A stretch of DNA of 53,533 bases from GCA-016699975 sp964420045 (GCA_964420045.1 CAYQPQ010000006.1:1-53533); one strand, 5' to 3'; shown: positions 8,479-17,167, counted from the first letter of the stretch. Notes: generated from the sequence alone by a model not told the origin. A program made the numbers and translations.

Positions 8479-9885
8479 TTATGCCTTCTCTTCTTCATTC
8501 TCAACCGTTGCTTCCGACACCACTTCAGCTGGTTCAGCTACCGAAGGTTCTGCGTTTGATTCGTTGCTCGATTTCATATCTGTATCATCTTCGCCCTCAC
8601 TTTCAACTTCAGTTTTTTCTTCTTCAGCGCCCTTCTTCGTGCCGCTTCCGGCAATATCGATGCGAAGTCCGGTAAGCTTCGATGCGAGTCGCACATTCTG
8701 TCCTTTGCGACCAATCGCAAGCGAAAGCTGATCCTCCGGCACATGCACCACGGCCGTCTTCGCCTCTTCATTGAGATCAACTTTCGTCACCTTCGCCGGA
8801 CTGAGCGCTGCCTTGATAAACTTGTGCAGATCTTCATTCCATTCAATGATGTCAATTTTCTCGCCGCCAAGCTCATCGATAACCGCCTGCACGCGCGTCC
8901 CCTTCTGTCCCACGCATGATCCGATAGGATCAACACCCTCTTCCGATGTAAAGACCGCAATCTTGGTACGCGAACCCGCCTCGCGAGCGACACCTTTGAT
9001 CTGAACCGTTCCCGCAAAAATTTCCGGAACCTCAAGCGTGAAAAGATGCCGCACCATTTCCGCATGCGCGCGCGAAAGCGTAATGCCGGGACCCTTCGCA
9101 TCCGCCTCAACACGGAGAATATACACCTTGATGCGCTGCCCGATACGATAATTCTCACCCTCCATTTGCTCCGACGGGAAAAGCGCTCCAACCGACTTCC
9201 CCAGATCAACAAACACTATACGACCGTCGATACGTTGAATCGTTCCGTTCACGATCGTTCCTTCCTTGCTCTTGTACTCGGCAAACATGCTCTCGCGCTC
9301 CGCCTCGCGTATGCGCTGTATAATCACCTGTTTCGCCGTCTGCGCCGCCACCCGACCAAATTCCTGCTGCTCCTCGAGCGGAATATCAATCGTATCGCCA
9401 AGCGCCGCATCCGGCTTCATCGCACGAGCCTCCTCGAGCGTCATATCGCGCTCTGCATTGAATCGCGGCAATCGATCCTCGTCTTCATCGCCGGGAATCG
9501 ATTCGGTCACTTCCACCACTGATGATTTCTTCCCCTTTTTCTCCGGCACGACTTCGATTTCCTCCGGCTCATCCTCGACAAATTCCCGGGTCGTCTCATC
9601 AACCACTTCCTTCTCAAGGAAATATTTCGCCGATTTCGTCACCTTGTCGAATTCCGCGCGAATCACTTGCCCGCGCTTTCCGTAGTCCTTCTTGTACGCC
9701 GCCGCCAAGGCCGCCTCGACCACCTCGATCACCTTTTCTTCGGAAATGCCCTTCTCCTCGGCAAGCTGCAACACCGCACTTCCAAACTCCCCAAGCCGAA
9801 TAGACCCCGACTGCCCGGGCGTTTTTTCTTCCCCATCCTCTTCCTGCTCGATATCCACCTCAAGCATTTTCTTCTTTCGCGCCAT
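8479..9885 (-). CDS. nusA: Transcription termination/antitermination factor NusA
   Basis: NusA binds RNA polymerase and nascent RNA to control pausing, termination and antitermination. The 468 residues contain the N-terminal polymerase-binding domain, an S1 domain (GTIVNGTIQRIDGRIVFVDLG) around 205-275 and two KH domains (VDPIGSCVGQKGTRVQ and LSLAIGRKGQNVRLASKLTG) to about 425. The C-terminal tail is low-complexity and acidic. Two features depart from textbook NusA: an acidic N-terminal lead and an acidic insert (about residues 100-145) inside the N-domain. The gene starts a same-strand run of nusA, ppa, tig and clpP. Confidence 0.95.
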   Translation of the reverse strand: MARKKKMLEVDIEQEEDGEEKTPGQSGSIRLGEFGSAVLQLAEEKGISEEKVIEVVEAALAAAYKKDYGKRGQVIRAEFDKVTKSAKYFLEKEVVDETTREFVEDEPEEIEVVPEKKGKKSSVVEVTESIPGDEDEDRLPRFNAERDMTLEEARAMKPDAALGDTIDIPLEEQQEFGRVAAQTAKQVIIQRIREAERESMFAEYKSKEGTIVNGTIQRIDGRIVFVDLGKSVGALFPSEQMEGENYRIGQRIKVYILRVEADAKGPGITLSRAHAEMVRHLFTLEVPEIFAGTVQIKGVAREAGSRTKIAVFTSEEGVDPIGSCVGQKGTRVQAVIDELGGEKIDIIEWNEDLHKFIKAALSPAKVTKVDLNEEAKTAVVHVPEDQLSLAIGRKGQNVRLASKLTGLRIDIAGSGTKKGAEEEKTEVESEGEDDTDMKSSNESNAEPSVAEPAEVVSEATVENEEEKA

Positions 9886-9920
9886 AAATAAATATGCAAA
9901 AAATTATGAATCAAGAATAA

Positions 9921-10103
9921 GGAACCTGTTTACAATCTCCCCCTCGTCACGAGACTTTCAAATTTTGAGCGACCTGCCTGCCGGTAGGCTGGAAAACATG
10001 AAGATTGAGGAGAGCTACTCGGAGAGTAACCTGACGAAATCTGAATGTTTTGCAGCCAAATATTTGAAAGTCGGAGTAGAATACGGGGATTGTAAAAAGG
10101 TTC
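9921..10103. repeat. 163-nt palindromic element, copy 1 (carries a 20-nt insert)
   Basis: The ends form an inverted repeat (GGAACCTGTTTACAATC against GATTGTAAAAAGGTTC). Inside, GACTTTCAAAT pairs with ATTTGAAAGTC. The core word AAAACATGAAGATTGAGGAG and the later GACGAAATCTGAATGTTTTG are shared with 48380-48542. Without the 20-nt palindrome at 9973-9992 its length is 163 nt, the same as the second copy. Confidence 0.75.
9973..9992. repeat. 20-nt palindrome, family A (CCTGCCTGCCGGTAGGCTGG)
   Basis: This unit lies inside the palindromic element between GAGCGA and AAAACATG. The other copy of the element has those two words directly joined, so this is a clean 20-nt insertion with no visible target duplication. 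Confidence 0.8.
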
Positions 10104-10274
10104 TAAAGAAAGAATTAGGCCTTCATTCACTCGCACTGTATTTCCACTCTTTCTGCCTTATTCCTCATTCTTTATTCTTTCTGATTCTCATTCATCAAAA
10201 AAGGCTCGCTCACGCGAACCAAACCACCTCCCAACTGAAAACTAACAAGAATATAGCACCAAAGAGAAAACGTG

Positions 10275-11363
10275 TCAAATGGCGCGCCCCCCGTTTGTTT
10301 CTCCCTTCACTATATAGTTCCGCGCCGCAAAATCATACTGCTCGACAAAAATACGCTTCAGGGGAACAAGGGAATTTACCTCGTAAAAGACCAGCATTGC
10401 CTCTCGGTACTCGGACTCCTCAACGCTTCGATACGAAAGCGGCGCACATCCATAGGCAAGAAGAACGGCATTCCCCAAAAGCCTTGATGTTCGTTTATTT
10501 CCATCCTCGAACGGCTGAAGATAGCTCACGCCAAGAAGTGCCGTAAGCGCCTTCGCATAGGGCGTCGCCACCCGTGAAACTGCACCAAGAAGTGCCTCCA
10601 TCCCCTCGCGAATTTGGTAAAGGTTATCGAGCGGACGATAGCGCGACCCGACAATGCCCACTGGCTTTTCGCGGAGCCCAAACCCGACACTCAAATCTTT
10701 CACAAGAATTCGGTGAAGCTCTTCAATATCCGCCACCCGAGGCGACTGAAATCTCGAGGATTGCTCGCGCACAAAAGCAAATGCGTCTTTGTGATTCAAG
10801 ATCATCTGCGCCTCTTTCCGATCATGGCCAGGAGCCTCTTTGTTCTCCAGGAGCAATTTTTCCGTATCAAGCAACGTATAGGTATTTCCTTCTATCTTCG
10901 AAGATTTCCAAGAAAGCTCGATAATGAGCCGCTCCAGCTCTTTCTTTTCTATCGCGGGAGAAATATCCCGTGTCCGACGAACATACTCCGCCGTGGCGTT
11001 TCCCAGCACTTCAAGCTCGGCGAAAGAAAATATGTCTGCCGGCATTTCAGGAAAGAGATCGAAATTATAGCAAACGCTTCCGAAACGACTATCCGGCTCA
11101 AGAGCGCAGTACGCATGAGCATCGATATCAGCAAACAGCCGCCCCAAGTTCATCAATCGATACGCAATCGCTCGTCCCGTCCCGCTCGAAAGCACTATGC
11201 CTCGCGCCGCCATATCCGAAAGCGCCCGCTTCACGGTCACTAAGGAAACATCTTCACCATTTTCCACAAGCATCCGATGAATATCGGAAGACTGAAGCGG
11301 CTCTTTTTCAAGCAAACACCGGATAATGCCTTGTTCTTTCGAAGAAATTGTCGGAAAAGACAT
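10275..11363 (-). CDS. Fic-family protein with N-terminal winged helix; catalytic His replaced
   Basis: This 362-residue protein has an N-terminal DNA-binding-like domain (residues 1-70, SSDIHRMLVENG...LVTVKRALSDMAARGIV). Next comes the inhibitory helix motif SSKIEGN at 154-160 (family S/TxxxEG/N), then a Fic core. The core motif, normally HxFx(D/E)GN(G/K)R, reads QPFEDGNKR at 283-291, so Gln stands where the AMP-transfer base His is expected. All other motif positions are kept. Fic proteins transfer AMP or related groups to target proteins, and without the His that activity is doubtful. The start at 11363 is chosen because the domain begins there and an operator-like site abuts it. Further upstream codons give unlikely sequence. 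Confidence 0.85.
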   Translation of the reverse strand: MSFPTISSKEQGIIRCLLEKEPLQSSDIHRMLVENGEDVSLVTVKRALSDMAARGIVLSSGTGRAIAYRLMNLGRLFADIDAHAYCALEPDSRFGSVCYNFDLFPEMPADIFSFAELEVLGNATAEYVRRTRDISPAIEKKELERLIIELSWKSSKIEGNTYTLLDTEKLLLENKEAPGHDRKEAQMILNHKDAFAFVREQSSRFQSPRVADIEELHRILVKDLSVGFGLREKPVGIVGSRYRPLDNLYQIREGMEALLGAVSRVATPYAKALTALLGVSYLQPFEDGNKRTSRLLGNAVLLAYGCAPLSYRSVEESEYREAMLVFYEVNSLVPLKRIFVEQYDFAARNYIVKGETNGGRAI

Positions 11364-11369
11364 ACTTTG

Positions 11370-11408
11370 CGTATCACATTGATACGAGAATGATACCACA
11401 ATGATACG
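11370..11408. promoter_or_regulatory. Operator-like array upstream of the Fic gene
   Basis: A perfect 17-nt palindrome CGTATCA-CAT-TGATACG lies at 11370-11386. It is followed by TGATACC at 11391 and TGATACG at 11402, so half-sites recur every 11 bp, about one helical turn. The array starts 7 nt upstream of the Fic start codon and fits autoregulation by that protein's own winged helix (inference). Confidence 0.7.
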
Positions 11409-11610
11409 AAAACATACAAACATCCCCTCTCGCAGGCTCAATAAGTACACACAACACCGCCACATCCCACAAATCACCCCTAAAAACGCCTTTGAGAAGT
11501 CCCCCATTCTGACGAGAAAAGCCGACAACGAACATTGACAGCCACTCATAAATATGCTAAATTTATAAGCCGTCCGAAATCCTTTCTTTCTCCGCTACAA
11601 AGCAGCGAAA

Positions 11611-12516
11611 ATGAAAGAAAATGAGATGGTAAACAAAGTGGTTTTTTTAAAAATTCAGAGATCCGAGAATATCGGATTGGGAGATACATCCGTGTCAAAG
11701 TTTTTTGAACTTCTTCAATCCTTGGTAGATGTTCCGGGATTAATTGCCTTTTGGCGCACAAGACCCGGAGCATTCAACGCGGGAGCACCCGCAACCGGGA
11801 CTCCACCGAAAACCGAAGCGGGCATCAAAGCAAAGCCCTTCAACCTCGGGCGAAACGACGAGGCTCTAGCGATACAGGCGCTCCTGCGAGTACTCACTGA
11901 AAAAGGCTTGGTGGAACCAAAAGAGCGCGACGCCCTTTGGGATATCATCATCAATCATCTTACAAACGCAGAGTGTTCTGTTTTCCAGAAAACACTCGGC
12001 ATAGATGAGCAGGAACGCTCATTCTCAGAGACAACCACCGAACAAAATGCTAAGGGAAAGGATGTAAAGAAGGAAAAAACGAGAAAGGAGACTCGGAACT
12101 ACCGTGGAGAAGAAATCGTGGTTGGTCTCTGCAAGCTCGCCGCTATAGACAAGGAGAGGACTATCGCGCTCATGAAAAAGATGGGAGTGACAAAAACAAG
12201 TGGCGATACTGCAAGGGAAATCCTTACAGATATCGGCTCAATCCTCGAAAAGTACGAGGTTTTGAACGCGAGCGAAATAGCGATGTCAGTAAAGGATACG
12301 AGTAAAAAACTCGAATTCTTGCTGAAAAAAGTGCTCCTGCCAGTATTTCTTTGGGCAGTCCTTCTGACGGCTTTTTCCACAGTTCAACACGGAAGCTACT
12401 GGGCAACCGGAATCGTTATCGCGTATATGGCATTTACGTGGTGGCGTTCAAGCAAAGAGAACCGAAAAAAAGGAAATAATCCACCCCCCACCTTCACATC
12501 TCGCTCGGGAGACTAA
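11611..12516 (+). CDS. Unrecognised protein with two C-terminal membrane segments
   Basis: I do not recognise this 301-residue protein. Residues 1-235 are soluble, mixed helical and lysine-rich (KGKDVKKEKTRKETR near 148-162), with no familiar motif. Two hydrophobic segments at about 241-258 and 263-278 are followed by a short basic tail, so the large N-terminal part is probably cytoplasmic. It ends 5 nt before the next gene, so the two form a transcription unit. The neighbour on the left is the divergent Fic-like gene. In-frame ATGs at codons 1 and 6 make the exact start uncertain. Confidence 0.7.
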   Translation: MKENEMVNKVVFLKIQRSENIGLGDTSVSKFFELLQSLVDVPGLIAFWRTRPGAFNAGAPATGTPPKTEAGIKAKPFNLGRNDEALAIQALLRVLTEKGLVEPKERDALWDIIINHLTNAECSVFQKTLGIDEQERSFSETTTEQNAKGKDVKKEKTRKETRNYRGEEIVVGLCKLAAIDKERTIALMKKMGVTKTSGDTAREILTDIGSILEKYEVLNASEIAMSVKDTSKKLEFLLKKVLLPVFLWAVLLTAFSTVQHGSYWATGIVIAYMAFTWWRSSKENRKKGNNPPPTFTSRSGD

Positions 12517-12521
12517 CTATC

Positions 12522-13841
12522 ATGATATCCGACATAAGAAAGATTTGGTATTACGCGATCGGGATAGCTCTACTCACGGTAGCTACGGCATACCTAATCG
12601 GGATGGTCTCTATCGGTACTGAGTGGCAAATGTCCGCATGCCTAACACTGGCAGCAATGCTGGCGATAGTTCCGCCACTTATGCTCGCTCTGCCAGAACC
12701 GTTCGGAATGGTTGCCGTAATAGGCTTCCTCAACGGAATGATCCCCGGCGGACTCCGTCCAGGTGAATCCGTAGAAGTCGCCCTAAAGAAAGTGTTTCAT
12801 GCACTTGCATATGTGGCACTTGCCAACAGCTTCATGCTCCTCTTTTTCGGAACATGGGATTTTGGTCCGTACCCAGGGGCAGCGAAGATTATACTAGTAG
12901 CAGCAATGGTACTCACCTGCTGGGCATCTGTCCACAAGGAAGGGGAGTGGTTCAAGAAAATATCACTCTACTACCCAGCAGCAGTTATCGCTGTATGTAT
13001 CGCTGCAACACTAATTCCAGGAATCGTTCCCGGAAAAGCCGAGCGAGCACTAAATCGCGTCAACCAAGCACTTGTTGAAGCGCAAAATAAGGCCGCTGAA
13101 AAGCAGATCGATGAGATTATGGGGCGCATAAAAATACTCGAGGAGGAAAATGACCCGAGAAATGTACACCTCATTGAGGACGACTTGAAAAAAGTGGAAT
13201 GGATGGAACGAAATCTCACCAGAAAGGGAAGCATCAAAGGATTCTTCACTGATCCGCAAAATCAACCCCCTTCGTCATGGGTTATCGCAATCGCCATAAT
13301 ATTCGCCCTCTTCTGGATTCTCAAGAAATATCCAAAGATAACGAATATACTTGGCACACTCCTCCTTTTCGCTATCATTGTCTTTGCTACTGCAATTGCG
13401 TACAGGGAGTGGGATTCCGTGAGGCAAGGCGCATGGAAAGCGCAAGGATTCCTCAACAAGGCGACATCAAGAGACGTTGAATTTTCTCGTGTCGAAAATG
13501 TGACAGTGAAAGCGCCGGGTCGCGGATACTTCGTTCTCACTGTACATCCAGACCAGCTGACCTATTGGGGCACATGTACCAATGATCGAAAGCTACACGG
13601 AATCGCAATAAGCAATGCGGAGACCCGAGAGATGCATGCTAAAGGCACAAACCTCAACCGAGGAAACATAGCCATCAAATCGGGAAATGGTCCATCATCG
13701 AAAGATCAAGATCTGATCTATATCGAAGATGAAAACAAGCCGCTCTCCGCATACCTGGACTTCCCAGGAGAGAAGCAATTGGATTGCAGAATAGACAGGC
13801 CCCTCAAAGCTACGCTGTATTTTACGCCAAAGGACGTATAA
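12522..13841 (+). CDS. Unrecognised polytopic membrane protein with coiled coil
   Basis: This 439-residue protein is not assigned to a family. About six hydrophobic segments lie in residues 10-167. A charged helical stretch (AERALNRVNQALVEAQ... to about 235) looks like a coiled coil. Two more membrane segments lie at roughly 252-295. A soluble C-terminal region of about 140 residues follows, rich in beta-type sequence (GRGYFVLTVHPDQLTYWGTC), with two Cys residues in its second half. It is co-oriented with the 301-residue gene and followed by a strong terminator, so the pair is a complete operon of unknown role. Confidence 0.7.
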   Translation: MISDIRKIWYYAIGIALLTVATAYLIGMVSIGTEWQMSACLTLAAMLAIVPPLMLALPEPFGMVAVIGFLNGMIPGGLRPGESVEVALKKVFHALAYVALANSFMLLFFGTWDFGPYPGAAKIILVAAMVLTCWASVHKEGEWFKKISLYYPAAVIAVCIAATLIPGIVPGKAERALNRVNQALVEAQNKAAEKQIDEIMGRIKILEEENDPRNVHLIEDDLKKVEWMERNLTRKGSIKGFFTDPQNQPPSSWVIAIAIIFALFWILKKYPKITNILGTLLLFAIIVFATAIAYREWDSVRQGAWKAQGFLNKATSRDVEFSRVENVTVKAPGRGYFVLTVHPDQLTYWGTCTNDRKLHGIAISNAETREMHAKGTNLNRGNIAIKSGNGPSSKDQDLIYIEDENKPLSAYLDFPGEKQLDCRIDRPLKATLYFTPKDV

Positions 13842-13858
13842 ACACAGCGCAACAACAA

Positions 13859-13896
13859 ACGGACGGAAGCTTTCGCTCCCGTCCGATTTTTTATTG
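13859..13896 (+). terminator. Rho-independent terminator of the two-gene membrane operon
   Basis: An 11-bp stem CGGACGGAAGC/GCTCCCGTCCG with one mismatch and a short TTTC-type loop is followed by ATTTTTTATT. Confidence 0.85.
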
Positions 13897-13922
13897 CAAT
13901 ATTCCAGAACACAAAAACCACT

Positions 13923-14858
13923 CTACGTGCTAGCAAAGAAAGATGCAAGTTGTCGCACGATAACCAGCGAGGCAAGCGCCACCACGACACCGAGGAGCGC
14001 ATACGTAACAATTTTCTTCCCCGTCGTAATGCGATCCTGACTCCCCGCCGCTGTGAGAAACATCACCCCACCCACGACGAGCATAATAATAGAGAGTGTC
14101 CCCACGATGCCCAAGAGAAAATTGAGCACTGAGAGGAGTATGTCCGCCGCACTCCGCGCACTGGACACTTCGGACGGTAGCGGAGCCGTCGAGTTCCACC
14201 CCAAGACCGTCGCAATTTCCTTGAGAAAGGTCGGCGCGAGTATCCCGATCGCAAGCCCGATTAAGGCTGCAGTGATCGCTGTCTTCGCCATCGTCACCCG
14301 ACCTTGGTTCCCGGCAGATGTAATATAGAGCACTGCCCCAATCACGATAAAGACGAGCGACAAAACTACGATCACTCCTTGAAGCGCATAAAGCAACGCC
14401 ATCAAGACCTGCTGAACGGTATTGTACTTCAGAGGATTCACGAGCGATATGTTCACCACCTGCCCTGCTGTTCCACTACCTGTAGTAGTTGTTGAGTTGG
14501 AAACACAATAAAGGGGTTTTGTGCTATCTTTCGTTGCACAATCCTCAGAACACTTGGTATCGCCTTGCTTTTCTGTAGCTGCATCACAACTCGCCTTACA
14601 CGTTCCTCCCGTGCAAGTAGACGATGTTGTAGAAGTAGAGACATTGCAACAAGTAGTACTCCCCGTGCAATCCGTCGTATTTCCAAGCGGAGTTCCAGAA
14701 CAAGACGTCGTTGCCTGACATGAACAGCTCGATCCGCTCGGACAGAGCTGAGCACATGTTTGCGTCTGCGCCTTCACTCCGGACACCGATATAACAAAAA
14801 CAACAACCACAAAGAACATCACTCCCGCTACTTTCCCGAATTGTGCAAAAATCTTCAT
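13923..14858 (-). CDS. Exported Cys-rich protein with two pilin-like (VirB2/TrbC-like) modules
   Basis: This 311-residue protein has a signal peptide (hydrophobic to about residue 28, then VKAQTQ). A Ser/Thr/Cys-rich region with many CC and CxxC groups follows. Two copies of a double-membrane-helix module come next, at about 150-215 and 235-305. Each module contains the mark G(A/G)V(L/M)(Y/F)(I/L)T(S/A)AG(N/S) and then a positively charged turn. The module resembles conjugative pilin subunits that cross the membrane twice. The ATG at 14858 has AAGGGA upstream, and the TTG two codons earlier is rejected. It is the last gene of a leftward run of related genes. Confidence 0.75.
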   Translation of the reverse strand: MKIFAQFGKVAGVMFFVVVVFVISVSGVKAQTQTCAQLCPSGSSCSCQATTSCSGTPLGNTTDCTGSTTCCNVSTSTTSSTCTGGTCKASCDAATEKQGDTKCSEDCATKDSTKPLYCVSNSTTTTGSGTAGQVVNISLVNPLKYNTVQQVLMALLYALQGVIVVLSLVFIVIGAVLYITSAGNQGRVTMAKTAITAALIGLAIGILAPTFLKEIATVLGWNSTAPLPSEVSSARSAADILLSVLNFLLGIVGTLSIIMLVVGGVMFLTAAGSQDRITTGKKIVTYALLGVVVALASLVIVRQLASFFAST

Positions 14859-14935
14859 AATCAATCCCTTTTTATGTTCTTCCCATGAAGACAGAAATGC
14901 TGTTTATCTCTCACTACTAACTACTCATTCCCCGA

Positions 14936-15751
14936 TCACCCGCCCCACGCAGTCCCGCGCAAGAGCGAGTCGATGGCAATCAGAATTACGACGCCGGCGA
15001 GCGCCACGATCACGCCGATAATCGAGTAGTTCATATTCCGCTTCGCGGTCTCGATCATATTCATATTTCCCGCCGCCGAGAGATACTGGATGCCGGAAAT
15101 AACAAACGCGATAATCGCCAAAAACCCAAAGAGATAGAGCATCCACTTCATGAGATTGACAATAATACCCGCGACCGATGTCTCCGAAAGCCCCGTATTA
15201 ATCGGAAAGCACACTCCGGCATATTCCTTAAACTTCGTCGTATCGCACTTTGCAGTCGATGACGATGTAGTAGTAGTGGTTCCACTTCCGGACCCGCAAC
15301 ACATCGTCTTACCGTCCGTATTTGCCGAGCACGTCGCGCTGGTCCCAAGATTTGACCCACTATTCGGACACGCTCCGCTCACAGGAGTCTGGCAGGTTCC
15401 CGACCCGCCCGAAGCGCACGGATCCGTTGTAGACCCGGAAGTCTTGCAATATTTTGTCCCCGTCGGACAAGCAACCAATGAACACGTAGCATCTTCCCCA
15501 TTGGTACAACTCACAGCACACTGCGTATTGAAATTCGGACAACTCCCCACAAATGAACTCGGGATACAAGCTTTCTCTGCACACTTCAATTCCGTCTTGC
15601 AGGCATTGGTCACCTCTTGTTGCGTCCCACAAGAAGACATGCACGTCACCTCCCAACACGCCGCAGAAACAGAACGAACACCAAGAGAAAAAGCAAGTCC
15701 CGTTATTACAAAAGATAGCGCGAGCAATTTCAAAAGAAATATCTTTTTCAT
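14936..15751 (-). CDS. Exported Cys-rich protein with one pilin-like module
   Basis: This protein has 271 residues. A signal peptide (MKKIFLLKLLALSFVITGLA, cleavage after SVSA) is followed by about 150 residues with roughly two dozen Cys, presumably disulfide-bonded outside the cell. The C-terminal module has two membrane helices with GFLAIIAFVISGIQYLSAAG, then AKRNMNYSIIGVIVAL. The open frame extends 43 codons upstream, but the signal peptide defines the start at 15751. It belongs to the same array as its neighbours. The function is inferred to be a surface or secretion-channel subunit. Confidence 0.75.
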   Translation of the reverse strand: MKKIFLLKLLALSFVITGLAFSLGVRSVSAACWEVTCMSSCGTQQEVTNACKTELKCAEKACIPSSFVGSCPNFNTQCAVSCTNGEDATCSLVACPTGTKYCKTSGSTTDPCASGGSGTCQTPVSGACPNSGSNLGTSATCSANTDGKTMCCGSGSGTTTTTSSSTAKCDTTKFKEYAGVCFPINTGLSETSVAGIIVNLMKWMLYLFGFLAIIAFVISGIQYLSAAGNMNMIETAKRNMNYSIIGVIVALAGVVILIAIDSLLRGTAWGG

Positions 15752-15789
15752 ATGCAAGAAGAATATCTCACTTCGCAAGAAAAGTTTTG

Positions 15790-16083
15790 TCAAAACTGCG
15801 TTCCAGCATTCAGCCACGTATCGACTGCCAAAACCACCACATACCCGGCGAGTGCCACGATAACGCCGACAAGAGACCACTTCATCGCTTCCTTGGCGGT
15901 TTTCGTCTGTCCGTCATTTCCGGCCGATGTGAGATAGAGAATACCGGAAATCACAAAGCCGATAATCGCAATAAACCCGAGAATGGCGAGCAACCAATCC
16001 ATCGTTCCTGCAATAATGTCGTAAATCGGCGCATCGGGCAGAAGCGATTGGTCACCACCTTCGAAATAAGGCTTGTCTCCCAT
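15790..16083 (-). CDS. Small pilin-like membrane protein
   Basis: This 97-residue protein consists almost only of the pilin-like module. A short N-terminal acidic part precedes IYDIIAGTMDWLLAILGFIA, the mark FVISGILYLTSAGNDGQTKT, and a second helix (GVIVALAGYVVVLAV). No signal peptide precedes it. Closest in the window by eye are the 126-residue protein at 17193 and the module of 16115, so it probably arose by tandem duplication. Confidence 0.75.
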   Translation of the reverse strand: MGDKPYFEGGDQSLLPDAPIYDIIAGTMDWLLAILGFIAIIGFVISGILYLTSAGNDGQTKTAKEAMKWSLVGVIVALAGYVVVLAVDTWLNAGTQF

Positions 16084-16114
16084 AATGCTAAAGCTAAGGC
16101 TAAAAAGAAACGTA

Positions 16115-16924
16115 TCACGAACCGCGTAGCAGAAAATCCGCCGCGAGAATAATCACAAACCCCACAAGCGCCACGACAACACCGACAACAGACCAGGTCA
16201 TGGCAGTCTTCGCCGTCTTGATCTGTCCGTCATTCCCTGCGGCAGTGAGATACAAAATGCCCGCAATCACAAAGGCAATAATGGCGATAAAACCAAGAAT
16301 CGTGAGCATCCACATCATAAACCCCGATACGATTTCTCGTATACTCGCACTCGGAAGTTCCGATTGATCTTTCGCGGTTTGAAATCCGGTCGTCCACCCG
16401 CCACTCGTATCCGATCCGCCGCCGCCAGACGTTGTTTCACTCGTTGGTTTACAACAATACCTCCCCGTCCCGCAGGCGGCATCACGGCTGCTCAACCGCT
16501 CATATCCTGTCCCGCACGTGCTCGAAGCGGCACAAAAGTATCCCGTCCCCGCACTCGTGCAAGCGTTCCCGGCGCCACCGCCGTTTCCTCCGCTTGCCGT
16601 ACAACAATCCGGTGTCGCACTCAAGCAATCCGAACTGGTGTGTACATATGTCCCCGTGGGACACGCGAGCGATGCCGCACACGTCCCCGAACTTCCATTA
16701 TCAGATGCCGTGCAGGCAGCGCCGGCATTCCCTGTTGGCGCCGTGTTGCCCTGACAACAGTACCGACTCGGACAATTGTCATCGAGATTCCAATTCCCCG
16801 AACATGCCGCCGGATCAGACACACAATTCCCGCCCGAACACGTTTGCGCTCTGACTGAAGGAACAAAAAAAGTTCCCGCACACAAAAGAACCGCGCATCC
16901 GAAAAATATCTTCGCTAATTTCAT
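16115..16924 (-). CDS. Exported Cys-rich protein with one pilin-like module
   Basis: This protein has 269 residues. A signal peptide (MKLAKIFFGCAVLLCAGTFF, then VRAQ) comes first. Repeated Cys units of about 40 residues follow, each ending in a CC pair (SRYCCQG, PDCCTA, GRYCCKP), then a Gly/Ser linker. The double-helix module carries GFIAIIAFVIAGILYLTAAG and a following charged loop. The Cys units suggest an extracellular disulfide-knot domain displayed on a membrane pilin. The spacing to the next gene downstream (31 nt) fits one operon. Confidence 0.75.
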   Translation of the reverse strand: MKLAKIFFGCAVLLCAGTFFVPSVRAQTCSGGNCVSDPAACSGNWNLDDNCPSRYCCQGNTAPTGNAGAACTASDNGSSGTCAASLACPTGTYVHTSSDCLSATPDCCTASGGNGGGAGNACTSAGTGYFCAASSTCGTGYERLSSRDAACGTGRYCCKPTSETTSGGGGSDTSGGWTTGFQTAKDQSELPSASIREIVSGFMMWMLTILGFIAIIAFVIAGILYLTAAGNDGQIKTAKTAMTWSVVGVVVALVGFVIILAADFLLRGS

Positions 16925-16984
16925 GCGTTCAGTATATCACACTCACCGAAAACTCGAAAAAATACCTGTCATGTCAAGCGCCTA

Positions 16985-17135
16985 GTTTTCCTTCCACCTC
17001 CAACTCCCCACATTCTACATTCTATATTCTATCCCCCTCCCTTATCTTCATCTTCCATCTTCTCTGTTCTCTTATTCCCATCTTCTATCTTCTACACTTC
17101 CATCTTCTACTTTCCACCTTCCAATCCAAGCAAAC
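16985..17135. other. Pyrimidine-rich low-complexity tract
   Basis: The tract consists of imperfect repetitions of CCATCTTCTATCTTCTAC-like words between two pilin genes. Similar tracts are at about 35236-35285 and 43655-43728. No gene is seen. Confidence 0.6.
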
Positions 17136-17136
17136 C

Positions 17137-17167
17137 AAAACGCCCCCGATATCACATCGGAAGCGCT
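17137..17167 (-). terminator. Terminator after the 126-residue pilin gene
   Basis: On the minus strand a 10-bp stem CGCTTCCGAT/ATCGGGGGCG with two G-U pairs is followed by TTTTGG, 26 nt after the stop codon. It would separate 17193 from the genes further left. Confidence 0.6.

Noticed and set aside
16985..17135. Possible CRISPR or tandem-repeat array
   Set aside because: Words recur without fixed period, spacers or palindromic repeats; no cas genes are in the window.
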